Positions 8,503-16,360 of a stretch of DNA of 39,864 nucleotides are shown here, one piece after another; positions within the stretch are counted from its first letter, which is position 1; every line of letters begins with the position of its first letter. The stretch is taken from the NCBI GenBank assembly GCA_017617415.1, contig JAFZWH010000160.1, positions 1 through 39,864 on the forward strand, given 5' to 3'. The notes beneath the pieces are model-generated. The model made no database searches. It saw nothing but the letters and a program-made list of their open reading frames with translations, and was not told the origin of the DNA. The DNA comes from Victivallales bacterium. Its GTDB lineage: Bacteria; Verrucomicrobiota; Lentisphaeria; Oligosphaerales; Oligosphaeraceae. The position numbers and the translations under genes were made by a program.

Positions 8503-9792
8503 ATGACGATGATCGACTCTTCCTCCCCTGCCCCGAACTCCACCCCCGCGCCCGAACCCGTATGGTCCGCCCAAAGCGACGACCCGTCGGCCGCAGGTTT
8601 CAGCCTGAAGGTCGCCCCGCTGCTACTTTGTCTGGTGGTGATTGCGCTTTTGTGTATCGGGATGGCGATGATCCACTCCGCGACAATCGCCACGAAGGGA
8701 GACTACTTCTTCACGCACCAGCTGATGTGGATTGGCATCGGGCTGTTCGTCTTCCTCTTCGCGGCCTTTGCGCCATTGCGGTTCTTCTACCGTTTTTCAC
8801 ACTGGGGGATTCTGCTGATCATCCTTCCTCTGGCCTATTTGGCCTTCGCAAAGGCGATGGTGCATTTCGGAGGGACTGCCATTCTGCGCTTTTTCCCGTT
8901 GATTTCGGAGACGAATGGCGCAATTCGCTGGCTGGAGTTCGGTTCCATCAAGGTCCAGCCCTCGGAGTTCTCCAAGCTCTTCTTGGTGATCTATCTGGCG
9001 GCCTACTACGGACGGCTTCCCCGCGAGCGCATCCAGGAGTTCGTGCCCGGTGTGCTTGTGCCTGGTCTGGTGGCGGCGTGCATCTTGGCACTGATTGTGC
9101 TGGGAAAAGATCTCTCCACCACCGTAATCACGGCCGGCATGGCCTTCGTGATGATGTACCTGGCCGGCATCCGTTTCCGCTGGGTTTTGCTCTTCGGACT
9201 CCTGGGCATTCTGCTGGTTGTGGCGTTTATCCAGCTCAGCCCGATGCGGGTGAACCGCATCACGGCATATCGGAACCCAAAGGAAAACCGCAACGAGGAG
9301 TCCTACCAGCTTTGGCGCTCGCAGCTCTGCCTGGGCTTCGGGGGGTTGACCGGACAGGGATATGCGAATGGCGTGATGAAGACCTATCTGCCGGAGTCCC
9401 ACACGGATTTCATCGTGGCGGTGATTGGCGAGGAGTTCGGGCTGCTGGGCATCTTCGGAGTCATGGCGGCGTATGTGATAATCGCTCTTTGCATTGTGGC
9501 GATTGCCCAGCAATGCCGCGTGCGTTCCGATTTGTTGCTTTGTCTTGGAATCGCCATGCTTCTGACATTGCAGGCGATGGTGAATATCGGCGTAGTCAGC
9601 GGATGGTGCCCTCCCACCGGCGTCACCGCGCCTTTCCTAAGCTACGGCGGATCCAGTTTAATCTCGCTGATGTTCCTGATGGGGCTGGTATTGAACGTGA
9701 ACCTGCGCAACCGTGCGGAAGTCGCCCGCGAAATCGGCAAGCAACGCTGTCTGCCCACGGAATCCGCTTTGGGAATGATGCATAACCCCTAA
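8503..9792 (+). CDS. FtsW/RodA/SpoVE-family peptidoglycan glycosyltransferase
   Basis: The 429-residue protein has about ten predicted membrane segments and the SEDS-family landmarks: KVQPSEFSKLFLVIYLA, GKDLSTTVI, YRNPKENRNEESYQ with GGLTGQGYANG, LPESHTDFIVAVIGEEFG and PPTGVTAPFLSYGGSSL near the C-terminus. SEDS proteins polymerise lipid II into glycan strands at the inner membrane, together with a class B penicillin-binding protein. Features such as LPESHTDFI and the SYGGSS block are shared by FtsW and RodA, so I do not assign a symbol. The N-terminal 35 residues are rich in Ser, Pro and Ala and probably cytoplasmic. No matching PBP gene is present in the window. The gene is probably cotranscribed with the HD-domain gene just upstream and ends 20 bases before the convergent binding-protein gene. 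Confidence 0.94.
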   Translation: MTMIDSSSPAPNSTPAPEPVWSAQSDDPSAAGFSLKVAPLLLCLVVIALLCIGMAMIHSATIATKGDYFFTHQLMWIGIGLFVFLFAAFAPLRFFYRFSHWGILLIILPLAYLAFAKAMVHFGGTAILRFFPLISETNGAIRWLEFGSIKVQPSEFSKLFLVIYLAAYYGRLPRERIQEFVPGVLVPGLVAACILALIVLGKDLSTTVITAGMAFVMMYLAGIRFRWVLLFGLLGILLVVAFIQLSPMRVNRITAYRNPKENRNEESYQLWRSQLCLGFGGLTGQGYANGVMKTYLPESHTDFIVAVIGEEFGLLGIFGVMAAYVIIALCIVAIAQQCRVRSDLLLCLGIAMLLTLQAMVNIGVVSGWCPPTGVTAPFLSYGGSSLISLMFLMGLVLNVNLRNRAEVAREIGKQRCLPTESALGMMHNP

Positions 9793-9812
9793 ATTGGAAG
9801 TCGGGAGAATTG

Positions 9813-11432
9813 CTATTTGCCGCTGGCGCGGGAATAATTGGTCCGGAAGAATTCAATCCACTGGCGCTGAAGGATGGCTTGGCTCTCTGGCGTGGAGATG
9901 GAGGAGAGAACCTGGGCGGCTTCCGCATAACTGAATGGCAATGCCTCAAAGGCGGCGCGTTGCTCCGACGAGATGGCCTCCAGACCGCCCTGCTCAAGGA
10001 TGGCTTTCCAGGCGGCTCGTAGTTCGGGACCGCAGTCGATGATCATCACCTTGATGAGAACGCGCATTACGGTGAAGAGCCGTCCTGTCCAGTCTCCACG
10101 ATATTGGAAATCACGTGCCAGGGCAAAGGGCTGTGCATCTCCGATGCTGGTGCCAGCCAGCTCCTCAGGTGTATATAAGTCTCGGCGGACAGGCTGGCGG
10201 TAGAGTGTGTATCGTACCGGTCCGCCAGGCGTTCCCGCCTTCCGCATCCAGAGTCGCTGTGCCTCCTGGGTAAGCACGAAGTCGATGAACTCCTCGGCCA
10301 GTTCGCGGTCCGGCGCACCGCGTAGCAGACCGAAGGGGTCGGCGGAGACGGTCGAGGCCGCGTGGGGGGTGCGGTAGCTGACGGTCTCGCGGCCGATATG
10401 CGCCAGTTCCCAATCCACCTGCGAGCGACCATAGAAGTCGATGCACATCCCGGCGGCAATCTGCCCAGTGGCGGCGTCCGAGGGGATTTTACTGGCGCCA
10501 AAGGTGAGGTATGCGGCGTTCCCGCCGAGTTGCTTAATAAGCGTCATCGCCCGCGTCCAGGCGCGTTCAAGTTCCTCTGGGGTGGGTTGAGGATGTTCCT
10601 CGTCGGGGTGCGTCTTGGCGACCTCATCCTGCATTTCCCGCTGGATGAGCATCTCGAAGCATTTGTTGATGGACCCGCTTTGGGATGGGTCGGCAATGCC
10701 AATGGCTTGATAGAGCCTGGGGTCGGCCAGGTCGCTCCAATGTGCGCCGAATTGCGCGATTTCCTCGTCCGAGAAACCGGCTTGACGGAGACGATCCACA
10801 TTCAGGATGATGCCGAAACTGGAGAAGCAGGAGGGGTAGTAGCGGTCTTCGCGGTCATACCAGGTTTCTCCTCCCCCGCCGGCTGCCAGAATCGGCTCGT
10901 CGCCTGCAAACCATTCGGGATGCCGGGACTGTACGCCCGCGGGCACCAGAATTCCTGCGGCGGCCAATCCTGCGTAGTCATACTGCCCTCCCCCCATGAA
11001 GATATCGATGTCGATTCCGACATCACCGCCCAGGAAGTCTGCGCGTGCCCGTGAAGCGTCGCTGGAACCGTCCAAAGGAGTTTTGGCGCTGAAGATGTCG
11101 GCTGCGACCTGGTCGCTCCAGTGGAAGTCGGGGTTCCGTCGGCACCAGTCATGCTGGAAATTGGCGGTATAGGTACTTTTGAGATATCGCACGCATTCCG
11201 TGGTGCCGCCGATATTGCGCCAATCGATGGCAATTTCCTCGCCATTGTGGCGCTGGCGGTGATATTCGCGGAAAGCCAGCTCAATCTCATGCCGGATGGA
11301 CTCGTTGTGCGGAGTGAGAATCACCAGTTGGCGCTTGGCGGACGGCAGCTGCTCCGACGGATGGCGCAGCAAAAGCGGAAGTGCGATGATGATGCCAAGA
11401 ACAACGAGGGCCAGGAACAGGTTCTTTTTCAT
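9813..11432 (-). CDS. ABC transporter substrate-binding protein (iron/thiamine-type), orphan
   Basis: The 539-residue protein begins with a short basic region and a hydrophobic stretch (about residues 4-22), a signal peptide or membrane anchor without a lipobox cysteine. The mature part starts with LVILTPHNESIRHEIELAF, the hallmark of type 2 periplasmic binding proteins. It continues with blocks typical of family 1 extracellular solute-binding proteins such as WYDREDRYY, ADPSQSGS and AEEFIDFVLTQEAQRLW. The closest relatives in layout are iron(III) or thiamine-type binding proteins, but the ligand cannot be read from sequence. It is longer than usual (family members are commonly 330-400 residues), with an extra block around residues 90-140 and a long C-terminal helical part. 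No permease or ATPase gene adjoins it; the next gene downstream is convergent. Confidence 0.85.
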   Translation of the reverse strand: MKKNLFLALVVLGIIIALPLLLRHPSEQLPSAKRQLVILTPHNESIRHEIELAFREYHRQRHNGEEIAIDWRNIGGTTECVRYLKSTYTANFQHDWCRRNPDFHWSDQVAADIFSAKTPLDGSSDASRARADFLGGDVGIDIDIFMGGGQYDYAGLAAAGILVPAGVQSRHPEWFAGDEPILAAGGGGETWYDREDRYYPSCFSSFGIILNVDRLRQAGFSDEEIAQFGAHWSDLADPRLYQAIGIADPSQSGSINKCFEMLIQREMQDEVAKTHPDEEHPQPTPEELERAWTRAMTLIKQLGGNAAYLTFGASKIPSDAATGQIAAGMCIDFYGRSQVDWELAHIGRETVSYRTPHAASTVSADPFGLLRGAPDRELAEEFIDFVLTQEAQRLWMRKAGTPGGPVRYTLYRQPVRRDLYTPEELAGTSIGDAQPFALARDFQYRGDWTGRLFTVMRVLIKVMIIDCGPELRAAWKAILEQGGLEAISSEQRAAFEALPFSYAEAAQVLSSISTPESQAILQRQWIEFFRTNYSRASGK

Positions 11433-11443
11433 GAGCGTGGCAT

Positions 11444-11482
11444 AAAAAAAGCCCCAAATCCGTATAGATTTTGAGGCTTTTC
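11444..11482 (-). terminator. Rho-independent terminator after the kinase gene
   Basis: Read on the minus strand, GCCTCAAAATC, a short loop, GATTTGGGGC and then seven Ts form a hairpin with a T-tract. It has one mismatch and one bulge. It begins about 40 bases after the kinase stop and ends 12 bases before the start of the binding-protein gene. It should therefore end the winged-helix/tubulin-like/kinase transcript and separate it from the downstream gene. Confidence 0.8.
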
Positions 11483-11522
11483 AGAGCGTTTGAGAGGCGA
11501 GGGCGCCCTTGGGTAATCCATA

Positions 11523-12758
11523 TTAGATATTCAATCCGCAGTTTTCGGCCGCATTCTGAAGCTGCTTGGCCAGCAAAGTGCAGGATGGGATTCGTCGGTC
11601 GCGTCGATAGACGGTGCAATTGCGGATGACATCAGCCAATTCGCGGTAGGTGTTCCCCGTCAATTCGGGGATTTCGCCAACGGCGGTCATCTCATTCTTC
11701 TCCATGTCCCGTGCCGCGCTATGCCGGAAGTCCTTTTGCACGGCGTCATTGGGATCCTGGTTCAGCGGCTTTGCTCCGAAGAGCAGGGAGAAGGTCACGC
11801 CAAGCGCGAAGATATCGGTGTCCGTGCTCAGCTCGGCACGGCAGATCTGCTCGGGGGACATGAATCCCGCCGTGCCGGCGATGGTCTTCTTCTGGAAGCC
11901 GATGGGCACCGAGATGCCGAAGTCAATGAGCCGGATGCGTCCGCTGCGCTCCATCATAAAGTTGGAGGGCTTGATGTCCAAGTGGATGAGATTCCGTTGA
12001 TGGAATTGGCCGATGGCTTTGCAGATTTGCAGGCAAACCCGGACCTTGTCCGCCAGGCTTAGCGCGTTCTGAAGCGGCTTGGTTCCCAGGTCGATGCCGT
12101 TGATGCGCTCCATCAGGAGGTCCCAGCCCAACTCCAGCGCAACGCTGCTGACCTTGCGCAGAGAGAAGATGCTCACCGGAATCTGCGTGCCCAGGGAGGC
12201 CACGGAGGAGTTGTTCAGCAATTGGCCGACCTTGAATTCGTTGCTCAGGTGCTTGTATTTGGTCTTGTAGGAGACGCTTGCCAACTTGCCCTGGTTGCCC
12301 TTGTAGCGGGGGTCGCCGAACCAACGGTCTTTCCAGTTGCGGATGGATTTCACGCAGAATGAGAAACCATTGATCATCGCATTGTAGAGCACGGATTCCG
12401 CGCCGCGATCCAAAAAGGAACCGAGGTTGTAGGAGGCACCGTCCATCAGCGCCTGCGCTTGTTCCTGGCGGGCGGCGGGGGAGAGACCGTCAAGACGTTC
12501 CGGCAACGTGGCACTGAGATAATTGGTGGCAGCTTCACTCAATGGGTTCTCTGGCAAATAGATAGGCGCAGCGTTCTTGCGCATGTTCTTGACCAGCTGG
12601 TCAAGATTTTCATCTACGGTAAGAGTGTCCCCCAATTTGTGTGGCGAGGCCGGGCCGACGGCTACTTGAGACGGGGGCGTCGGAGCTCCAGTCGTCTTTC
12701 GAGGACCGTTCTGGCCAAGTTCCTCTGGGGTTAAGTATCTTCGATTGTCCACTGACAT
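11523..12758 (-). CDS. Hanks-type serine/threonine protein kinase in the tubulin-like operon
   Basis: The 411-residue protein has a roughly 105-residue N-terminal extension of low complexity, then a complete protein kinase fold. Visible elements are the glycine-rich loop region LGSFLDRGAESVLY (112-125), the ATP lysine K137 in FCVKSI, and helix-C glutamate E174 in SNEF. The catalytic loop is HLDIKPSNF (H259, D261, K263, N266), followed by the metal-binding DFG at 279-281, the activation segment TAGFMSPEQ and FALGVTFSLLFG. There is no transmembrane segment or sensor domain, so the enzyme is cytosolic. All catalytic residues are present; HLD replaces HRD, so activation-loop regulation may be relaxed. 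The gene lies 56 bases downstream of the tubulin-like gene on the same strand, and a terminator follows it. This suggests it phosphorylates a partner encoded in the operon. Confidence 0.93.
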   Translation of the reverse strand: MSVDNRRYLTPEELGQNGPRKTTGAPTPPSQVAVGPASPHKLGDTLTVDENLDQLVKNMRKNAAPIYLPENPLSEAATNYLSATLPERLDGLSPAARQEQAQALMDGASYNLGSFLDRGAESVLYNAMINGFSFCVKSIRNWKDRWFGDPRYKGNQGKLASVSYKTKYKHLSNEFKVGQLLNNSSVASLGTQIPVSIFSLRKVSSVALELGWDLLMERINGIDLGTKPLQNALSLADKVRVCLQICKAIGQFHQRNLIHLDIKPSNFMMERSGRIRLIDFGISVPIGFQKKTIAGTAGFMSPEQICRAELSTDTDIFALGVTFSLLFGAKPLNQDPNDAVQKDFRHSAARDMEKNEMTAVGEIPELTGNTYRELADVIRNCTVYRRDRRIPSCTLLAKQLQNAAENCGLNI

Positions 12759-12814
12759 ATTGCGTTATATCCAGCATTCTGCGGCTTGGCGCCGGCTATC
12801 CTGTGGAAGGACCT

Positions 12815-13912
12815 CTAAAGTTTGTTGATGCGCTTAAGCATCTTGATGATTTCGTCTTCGCCATTGGACTTGACCTTGTCGGCCTCCGAGTCCAGATTGA
12901 CCTGAAGTTGCTCCATTTCCACAAACTGGTCTATGGTCCGGCGAACTTTGGTCTGGGCGTGCTTCTCGGACTCGCGGTTGAAGTCCTGGACCTCCTCGGC
13001 AGGCTTGCGGGAGTAGAGCAGCGAGACGCTTACGCGCGGTCCCTTGAGCGCGGGATTCTCCACCACGCTGTAGAGGGGCTTCACGCCCTGGTCGTTGAAG
13101 TGCTTCAGGATGCTGTAGAAGCAGGTGCCGTCATTGCCCGAGGGGACTTCCAATAGGAAAAGCGCCTCGATGGGTTGCTCCGGCTCCAGCAACAAGGGGT
13201 TCCAGTGATTGGTAAGCTGCTTGCCGAAGTCATTCTCCGGGTTGAAGTTGAAGGCGGTGAAATGGTTGAAGTAGGGCTTCGAGAGGTATAGTGCGAAATC
13301 CGCCTGGTCGATGTGTTCCTCCAGCAGTCTCAGCTTCGCGTTCTTCTCTGGAATGGCAAAGAACTCTTTCAGTGAGGAAACCATCATCTGGTTGTACTTG
13401 TCCTCGGCAAGTTGCTTTTCAAACTTGACGCGGTTCGAGAACATGAAGATGTTGCCCGTGTTGCCGCTGTCAATCGCCTCCGCCACCGGACCATTCAGAA
13501 AGGCCGAAGTGTTGCTCACAAACTCGTCTGGCTCCATCTTGCCATACGGTAGCACCAACGCGAAGATAGTCTTCTCCTCCACCGGAATCTGCTCTTGACG
13601 CGCGGTCAAATCCCGCAAAATTCCCGTCGTGATGCCATTGCCGGTGCCGCCGCCAGTCGCCGAAATTACCATCGAACCACGAATCAAGTTCGATAGTTGG
13701 CGACTTACTGAACCATACGCCTCCAGACCAATCGCGGGGTCCATTCGAGCCCCCTGGAAGACCCCGCTGCCGTCATGCAACGACGCCTGAATCTTCTCCC
13801 CTTCCGTCGGAATCTTCGACAACTCGATTTCGGAGATGTTGATTGCCGCGCACTGGGGATCCAATTTGACCGCAATCTTGCTGCCTGCACCGCCTATGCC
13901 GATGGTCTTCAT
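12815..13912 (-). CDS. Divergent FtsZ/tubulin-superfamily GTPase (TubZ-like)
   Basis: The 365-residue protein matches the GTP-binding skeleton of FtsZ/tubulin. A glycine-rich T1 loop is GIGGAGS (5-11), a T2-like segment is AAINIS (22-27), and the tubulin signature is GGGTGNG (87-93) in ISATGGGTGNGITTG. N160 in FSNRVKFE corresponds to the guanine-contacting asparagine region of FtsZ. HIDQADFALYL (200-210) resembles the catalytic T7 loop (NVDFAD in FtsZ). Residues about 303-365 are charged and helical, like the long C-terminal helix and tail of TubZ. The family polymerises with GTP into filaments in the cytoplasm. It is clearly not the ordinary cell-division FtsZ. Its start overlaps the stop of the winged-helix gene by 4 bases (ATGA), so the two are coupled. 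A plasmid-type partition role is inferred; a divergent FtsZ-like membrane-remodelling family is the alternative. Confidence 0.85.
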   Translation of the reverse strand: MKTIGIGGAGSKIAVKLDPQCAAINISEIELSKIPTEGEKIQASLHDGSGVFQGARMDPAIGLEAYGSVSRQLSNLIRGSMVISATGGGTGNGITTGILRDLTARQEQIPVEEKTIFALVLPYGKMEPDEFVSNTSAFLNGPVAEAIDSGNTGNIFMFSNRVKFEKQLAEDKYNQMMVSSLKEFFAIPEKNAKLRLLEEHIDQADFALYLSKPYFNHFTAFNFNPENDFGKQLTNHWNPLLLEPEQPIEALFLLEVPSGNDGTCFYSILKHFNDQGVKPLYSVVENPALKGPRVSVSLLYSRKPAEEVQDFNRESEKHAQTKVRRTIDQFVEMEQLQVNLDSEADKVKSNGEDEIIKMLKRINKL

Positions 13913-14259
13913 TGCTTGAGTTCCTCTAAAAATGCGGAGTTCTTCTTCACAAAGCGCCCCGTGGTGATGAGTTTCTCTAACGCCTTAGCGCCAAAACTGG
14001 TTATGTAAATGTTCTTACGGTTGCGCTCGTCCCGAACGTCAATCAGACACAAGATACGCAACGATTCCACGATTGCTACCGCTGTCTGTTTTGTCCGTGT
14101 GATGCCACCGCGCTTCAAGTCATCAAATAGGTTCGTGATATTATACTTCACTTGCCGGTCTTCCCCCGTTGCAGCCCAAAGCAATACCAAAAAATGCTCC
14201 TCGCCTAAACGCGAAAGCTGTTGCTCAAATAACTCGGTTGAATTGATGACTCCTGGCAT
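13909..14259 (-). CDS. Small winged-helix DNA-binding protein (TubR-like candidate)
   Basis: The 116-residue protein is predicted to be a compact winged helix. Helical segments lie at about 8-30 and 40-50, then GGITRTKQTAVAIVESLRIL (51-70) as the likely recognition region. A wing follows at residues 72-88 (LIDVRDERNRKNIYITS), then a C-terminal helix. The size and fold type match TubR, the centromere-binding partner of TubZ, which also acts as an autorepressor. It is the first gene of the operon and overlaps the tubulin-like gene by 4 bases. Directly upstream lies an AT-rich leader with repeated TATAGTG/CACTATA motifs, a plausible binding region. I see no detectable family signature beyond the winged helix, so the TubR assignment rests on context. 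A simple MarR-like regulator is the alternative. Confidence 0.75.
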   Translation of the reverse strand: MPGVINSTELFEQQLSRLGEEHFLVLLWAATGEDRQVKYNITNLFDDLKRGGITRTKQTAVAIVESLRILCLIDVRDERNRKNIYITSFGAKALEKLITTGRFVKKNSAFLEELKQ

Positions 14260-14600
14260 GTTGAATCACATGAATGAATTCCGATGGTGCATATACTATA
14301 GTGTAATTCTTTCGTTTTGCACGCGCGTATGCGCTTTTTTTCTTATTTATGTTTCTTAAGATGTATTATAATGCACTATAATATAAATTAGCATAGTGAA
14401 GTAAAGTATAAAGCAGTGTAGTTATGTTATTGCCGGTCGCATTTCCTTTAAATATGGAATCTATATGGGGGTGCAAGTTAAGATAAATCAAGAGAAATAC
14501 GGAGGAATTTGACCACAATAGCTCGAGATATAATGAATTATAATAAAGTATAGTATAATATTATGAGATGTGCTTTGGGTTATGCGATAATTCAGGGAGG
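14260..14600 (-). promoter_or_regulatory. AT-rich leader with TATAGTG-type motifs (operator or centromere candidate)
   Basis: This noncoding stretch upstream of the winged-helix gene is very AT-rich compared with the genome. It holds repeated related motifs: ACTATAGT (a perfect palindrome, 14295-14302), CACTATAATATA (from 14374), CATAGTGAAG (from 14392), CAGTGTAG (from 14414) and AAGTATAGTATAATATT (from 14546). On the minus strand the palindrome lies about 45 bases before the start codon and includes a TATAGT that could serve as a -10 box. Such spaced copies in front of a small DNA-binding protein gene suggest an autoregulatory site, and possibly a centromere. The motifs are short and degenerate in AT-rich DNA, so chance remains possible. 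Confidence 0.45.
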
Positions 14601-14625
14601 GATAGACCGAGTAATTCACCCATCA

Positions 14626-14912
14626 TAGGTGGGAACCATAGGTGGGGACTGACCCACAGTATTTCAAGTGACATATCACATTACAAAGTGGTGACAAATC
14701 TATTAGTGCAAGCCACTCAATTGATGAAGGACAGCTAGGTGGGGACAGACGGTAGGTGGGACAGACCCAAAACTAAGTAGGTGGGGACAGACGGTAGGTG
14801 GGGACAAACCCAAAACTGGGTACAAAACTGGGTAGGTGGGGACAGACGGTAGGTGCAGACGGTAGGTGGGGACAAACCCAAAACTGGGTAGGTGGGGACA
14901 GACCCAATACTG
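14626..14912. repeat. Array of about ten TAGGTGGGGACAGAC repeats
   Basis: Repeats based on TAGGTGGGGACAGACGG start at 14736, 14753, 14778, 14795, 14833, 14850, 14863 and 14889, with two diverged copies at 14626 and 14639. Units are about 17 bases, several carrying a tail CCCAAAACTGGG that extends them to about 26. Some copies have small deletions (the one at 14850 lacks GGGA). The array is directional, lies between the winged-helix/tubulin operon and the divergent membrane-protein gene, and encodes nothing convincing. The GGGGACAGAC core also occurs (as CTGTCCCC) singly at about 33041 and 36436, so the array may have grown from a dispersed REP-type element. Confidence 0.9.
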
Positions 14913-15081
14913 CAACGATACTAAAGGGATTCGGCTGTAATAAGGAAACAATGATTGATAAGGAAAATAGCGAGACTGGAAATTGCTTCTATATTATGAA
15001 AAGAAATCATAAATGCAACCACACGGGATTTGACACAGAAGTAAGTTTGCTATTCCTGTTCTACCCATTACGAGCCAACTA

Positions 15082-16347
15082 ATGCACAATATCGTCTCAT
15101 ATATTCATCTCATTTCCATGATATTATCGCTGGCGGGACTGGCGAGCATACGCTTGTTCACGCCAGTTTTGCTCTATATGCTCCTCATTCGTTATGGCGG
15201 TAAGGTGGGATTTCTGGCAACAGGCGTCGCGCGATTGCAGGCGATGACGCCAGACTGGATGAACAACGACTTGATATTCGTCATCGTGGGCATCCTCGCC
15301 GCCTTGGAGATTGCCGCGAATTGGAATAGCACACTTCGCGAATTCCTTGCTGGTTCCAAATTTGAAAAATACATCCGTGTCATCTTCGCGATGCTCATTA
15401 GCTTTGGGTTTCTTAGCACACAGGAGGGACAGGGGCTTCAAGAGTTACAAACTTTGCCAGAAGTCAGGGAAGCGGCGGTTCTGCCTTTGTCCCTGCTCGG
15501 ATCTATATTCTGCGGGGCATTGACTGCATTTTTCTTCAAATTACGTGGAACCATAGTCCGCTGTGTGCATTTGCTTGATCCGGACAACGATCTTCATCTC
15601 CAAACCATGCTCGCCGCCGCCGAGGAGAGCCTCGCCATTTTTATCCTGCTGCTGGCGATAGTATTGCCGCTTCTTTCGCTTTTGCTGGCAGTGCTTGTAG
15701 TTGGCTTTGGCAAGATGATGCAAACGATTCTCAAAACGCTGGAGGAGAACACAAATCACCTCTGTCCAGCCTGCGGAAAATCCATCTCCAGCCTTGCCGA
15801 AGTCTGCCCCGAGTGCGGAGTGCGTCAGGAGCATGTCTCAGCCGTGGGACTCTGCGGGCTGCCACGAAAAGCATCCATAGATATAAACGATGCCAGGCAA
15901 CTTCGCGCCCATCGCCTCAAGATGCTGATGCTGCATCGCTGTCCACAGTGCGCAACCACATTGCACTATACTTCCTGCAACAAATGCCATCGGGAAATCT
16001 GGCAGGACAATGCAACGCGAATGGAATTCGTACAATGCCTGGACCGTCGCGTACTCGTCATCGCGCTTGTCGGCCTGCTGTCCAATGCGATTCCTGTCGT
16101 TGGTTTCCTCTGGTTCCTCATCTCCTTCAATGTCTTTGCGATGTCTCCTCTGCGTGCCTTCCTAAATCCCGTTCGGGGGTGCATTGGCAAGTTGCTCTTC
16201 ACCTTCTTGAAGATTCTGTTTATGCTGATCATCATGCTGATTTCCGCCGTCGTTCCGTTTGCCGGACTTCTTGCGTATGTTCCCTACGGCCTCTATTATC
16301 TCCACAGCAGAAGCGTCTTCTTGAAGGCAACCGCCACTGTGCCATAA
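15082..16347 (+). CDS. Membrane protein with central zinc ribbons (DUF4126-like N-terminus)
   Basis: The 421-residue protein has an N-terminal membrane domain (segments around 8-35, 63-80, 98-112, 133-152 and 183-210), then a cytoplasmic metal-binding part, then two or three more membrane segments (about 323-345 and 366-405). The central part has four CxxC pairs: C228/C231, C242/C245, C287/C290 and C299/C302, enough for two zinc ribbons (CPACG...CPECG and CPQC...CNKC). The first 90 residues (LAGLASIRLFTPVL, LEIAANW) recall DUF4126, a family of unknown function. The ATG overlaps an upstream stop in the same region, and no clear ribosome site is seen. It diverges from the winged-helix/tubulin operon across the repeat-rich region and could share control with it. 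Function unknown. Confidence 0.85.
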   Translation: MHNIVSYIHLISMILSLAGLASIRLFTPVLLYMLLIRYGGKVGFLATGVARLQAMTPDWMNNDLIFVIVGILAALEIAANWNSTLREFLAGSKFEKYIRVIFAMLISFGFLSTQEGQGLQELQTLPEVREAAVLPLSLLGSIFCGALTAFFFKLRGTIVRCVHLLDPDNDLHLQTMLAAAEESLAIFILLLAIVLPLLSLLLAVLVVGFGKMMQTILKTLEENTNHLCPACGKSISSLAEVCPECGVRQEHVSAVGLCGLPRKASIDINDARQLRAHRLKMLMLHRCPQCATTLHYTSCNKCHREIWQDNATRMEFVQCLDRRVLVIALVGLLSNAIPVVGFLWFLISFNVFAMSPLRAFLNPVRGCIGKLLFTFLKILFMLIIMLISAVVPFAGLLAYVPYGLYYLHSRSVFLKATATVP

Positions 16348-16360
16348 ACGGTATAAGAAC

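Noticed and set aside
12815-13912. Calling the tubulin-like gene the housekeeping ftsZ
   Set aside because: Loops T1 and T7 and the C-terminus differ from FtsZ, it is not in a division-cell-wall cluster, and it is coupled to a winged-helix gene, so a paralogous or partition-type GTPase is more likely.
14626-14912. CRISPR array
   Set aside because: Repeats are short (about 17 bases), directly adjoining or with repeated tails, and have no unique spacers of constant length. No cas genes are nearby.
14798-15082. 94-codon frame running out of the repeat array
   Set aside because: Its first third is translated tandem repeat, the rest has no domain, and it overlaps the start of the zinc-ribbon protein gene.
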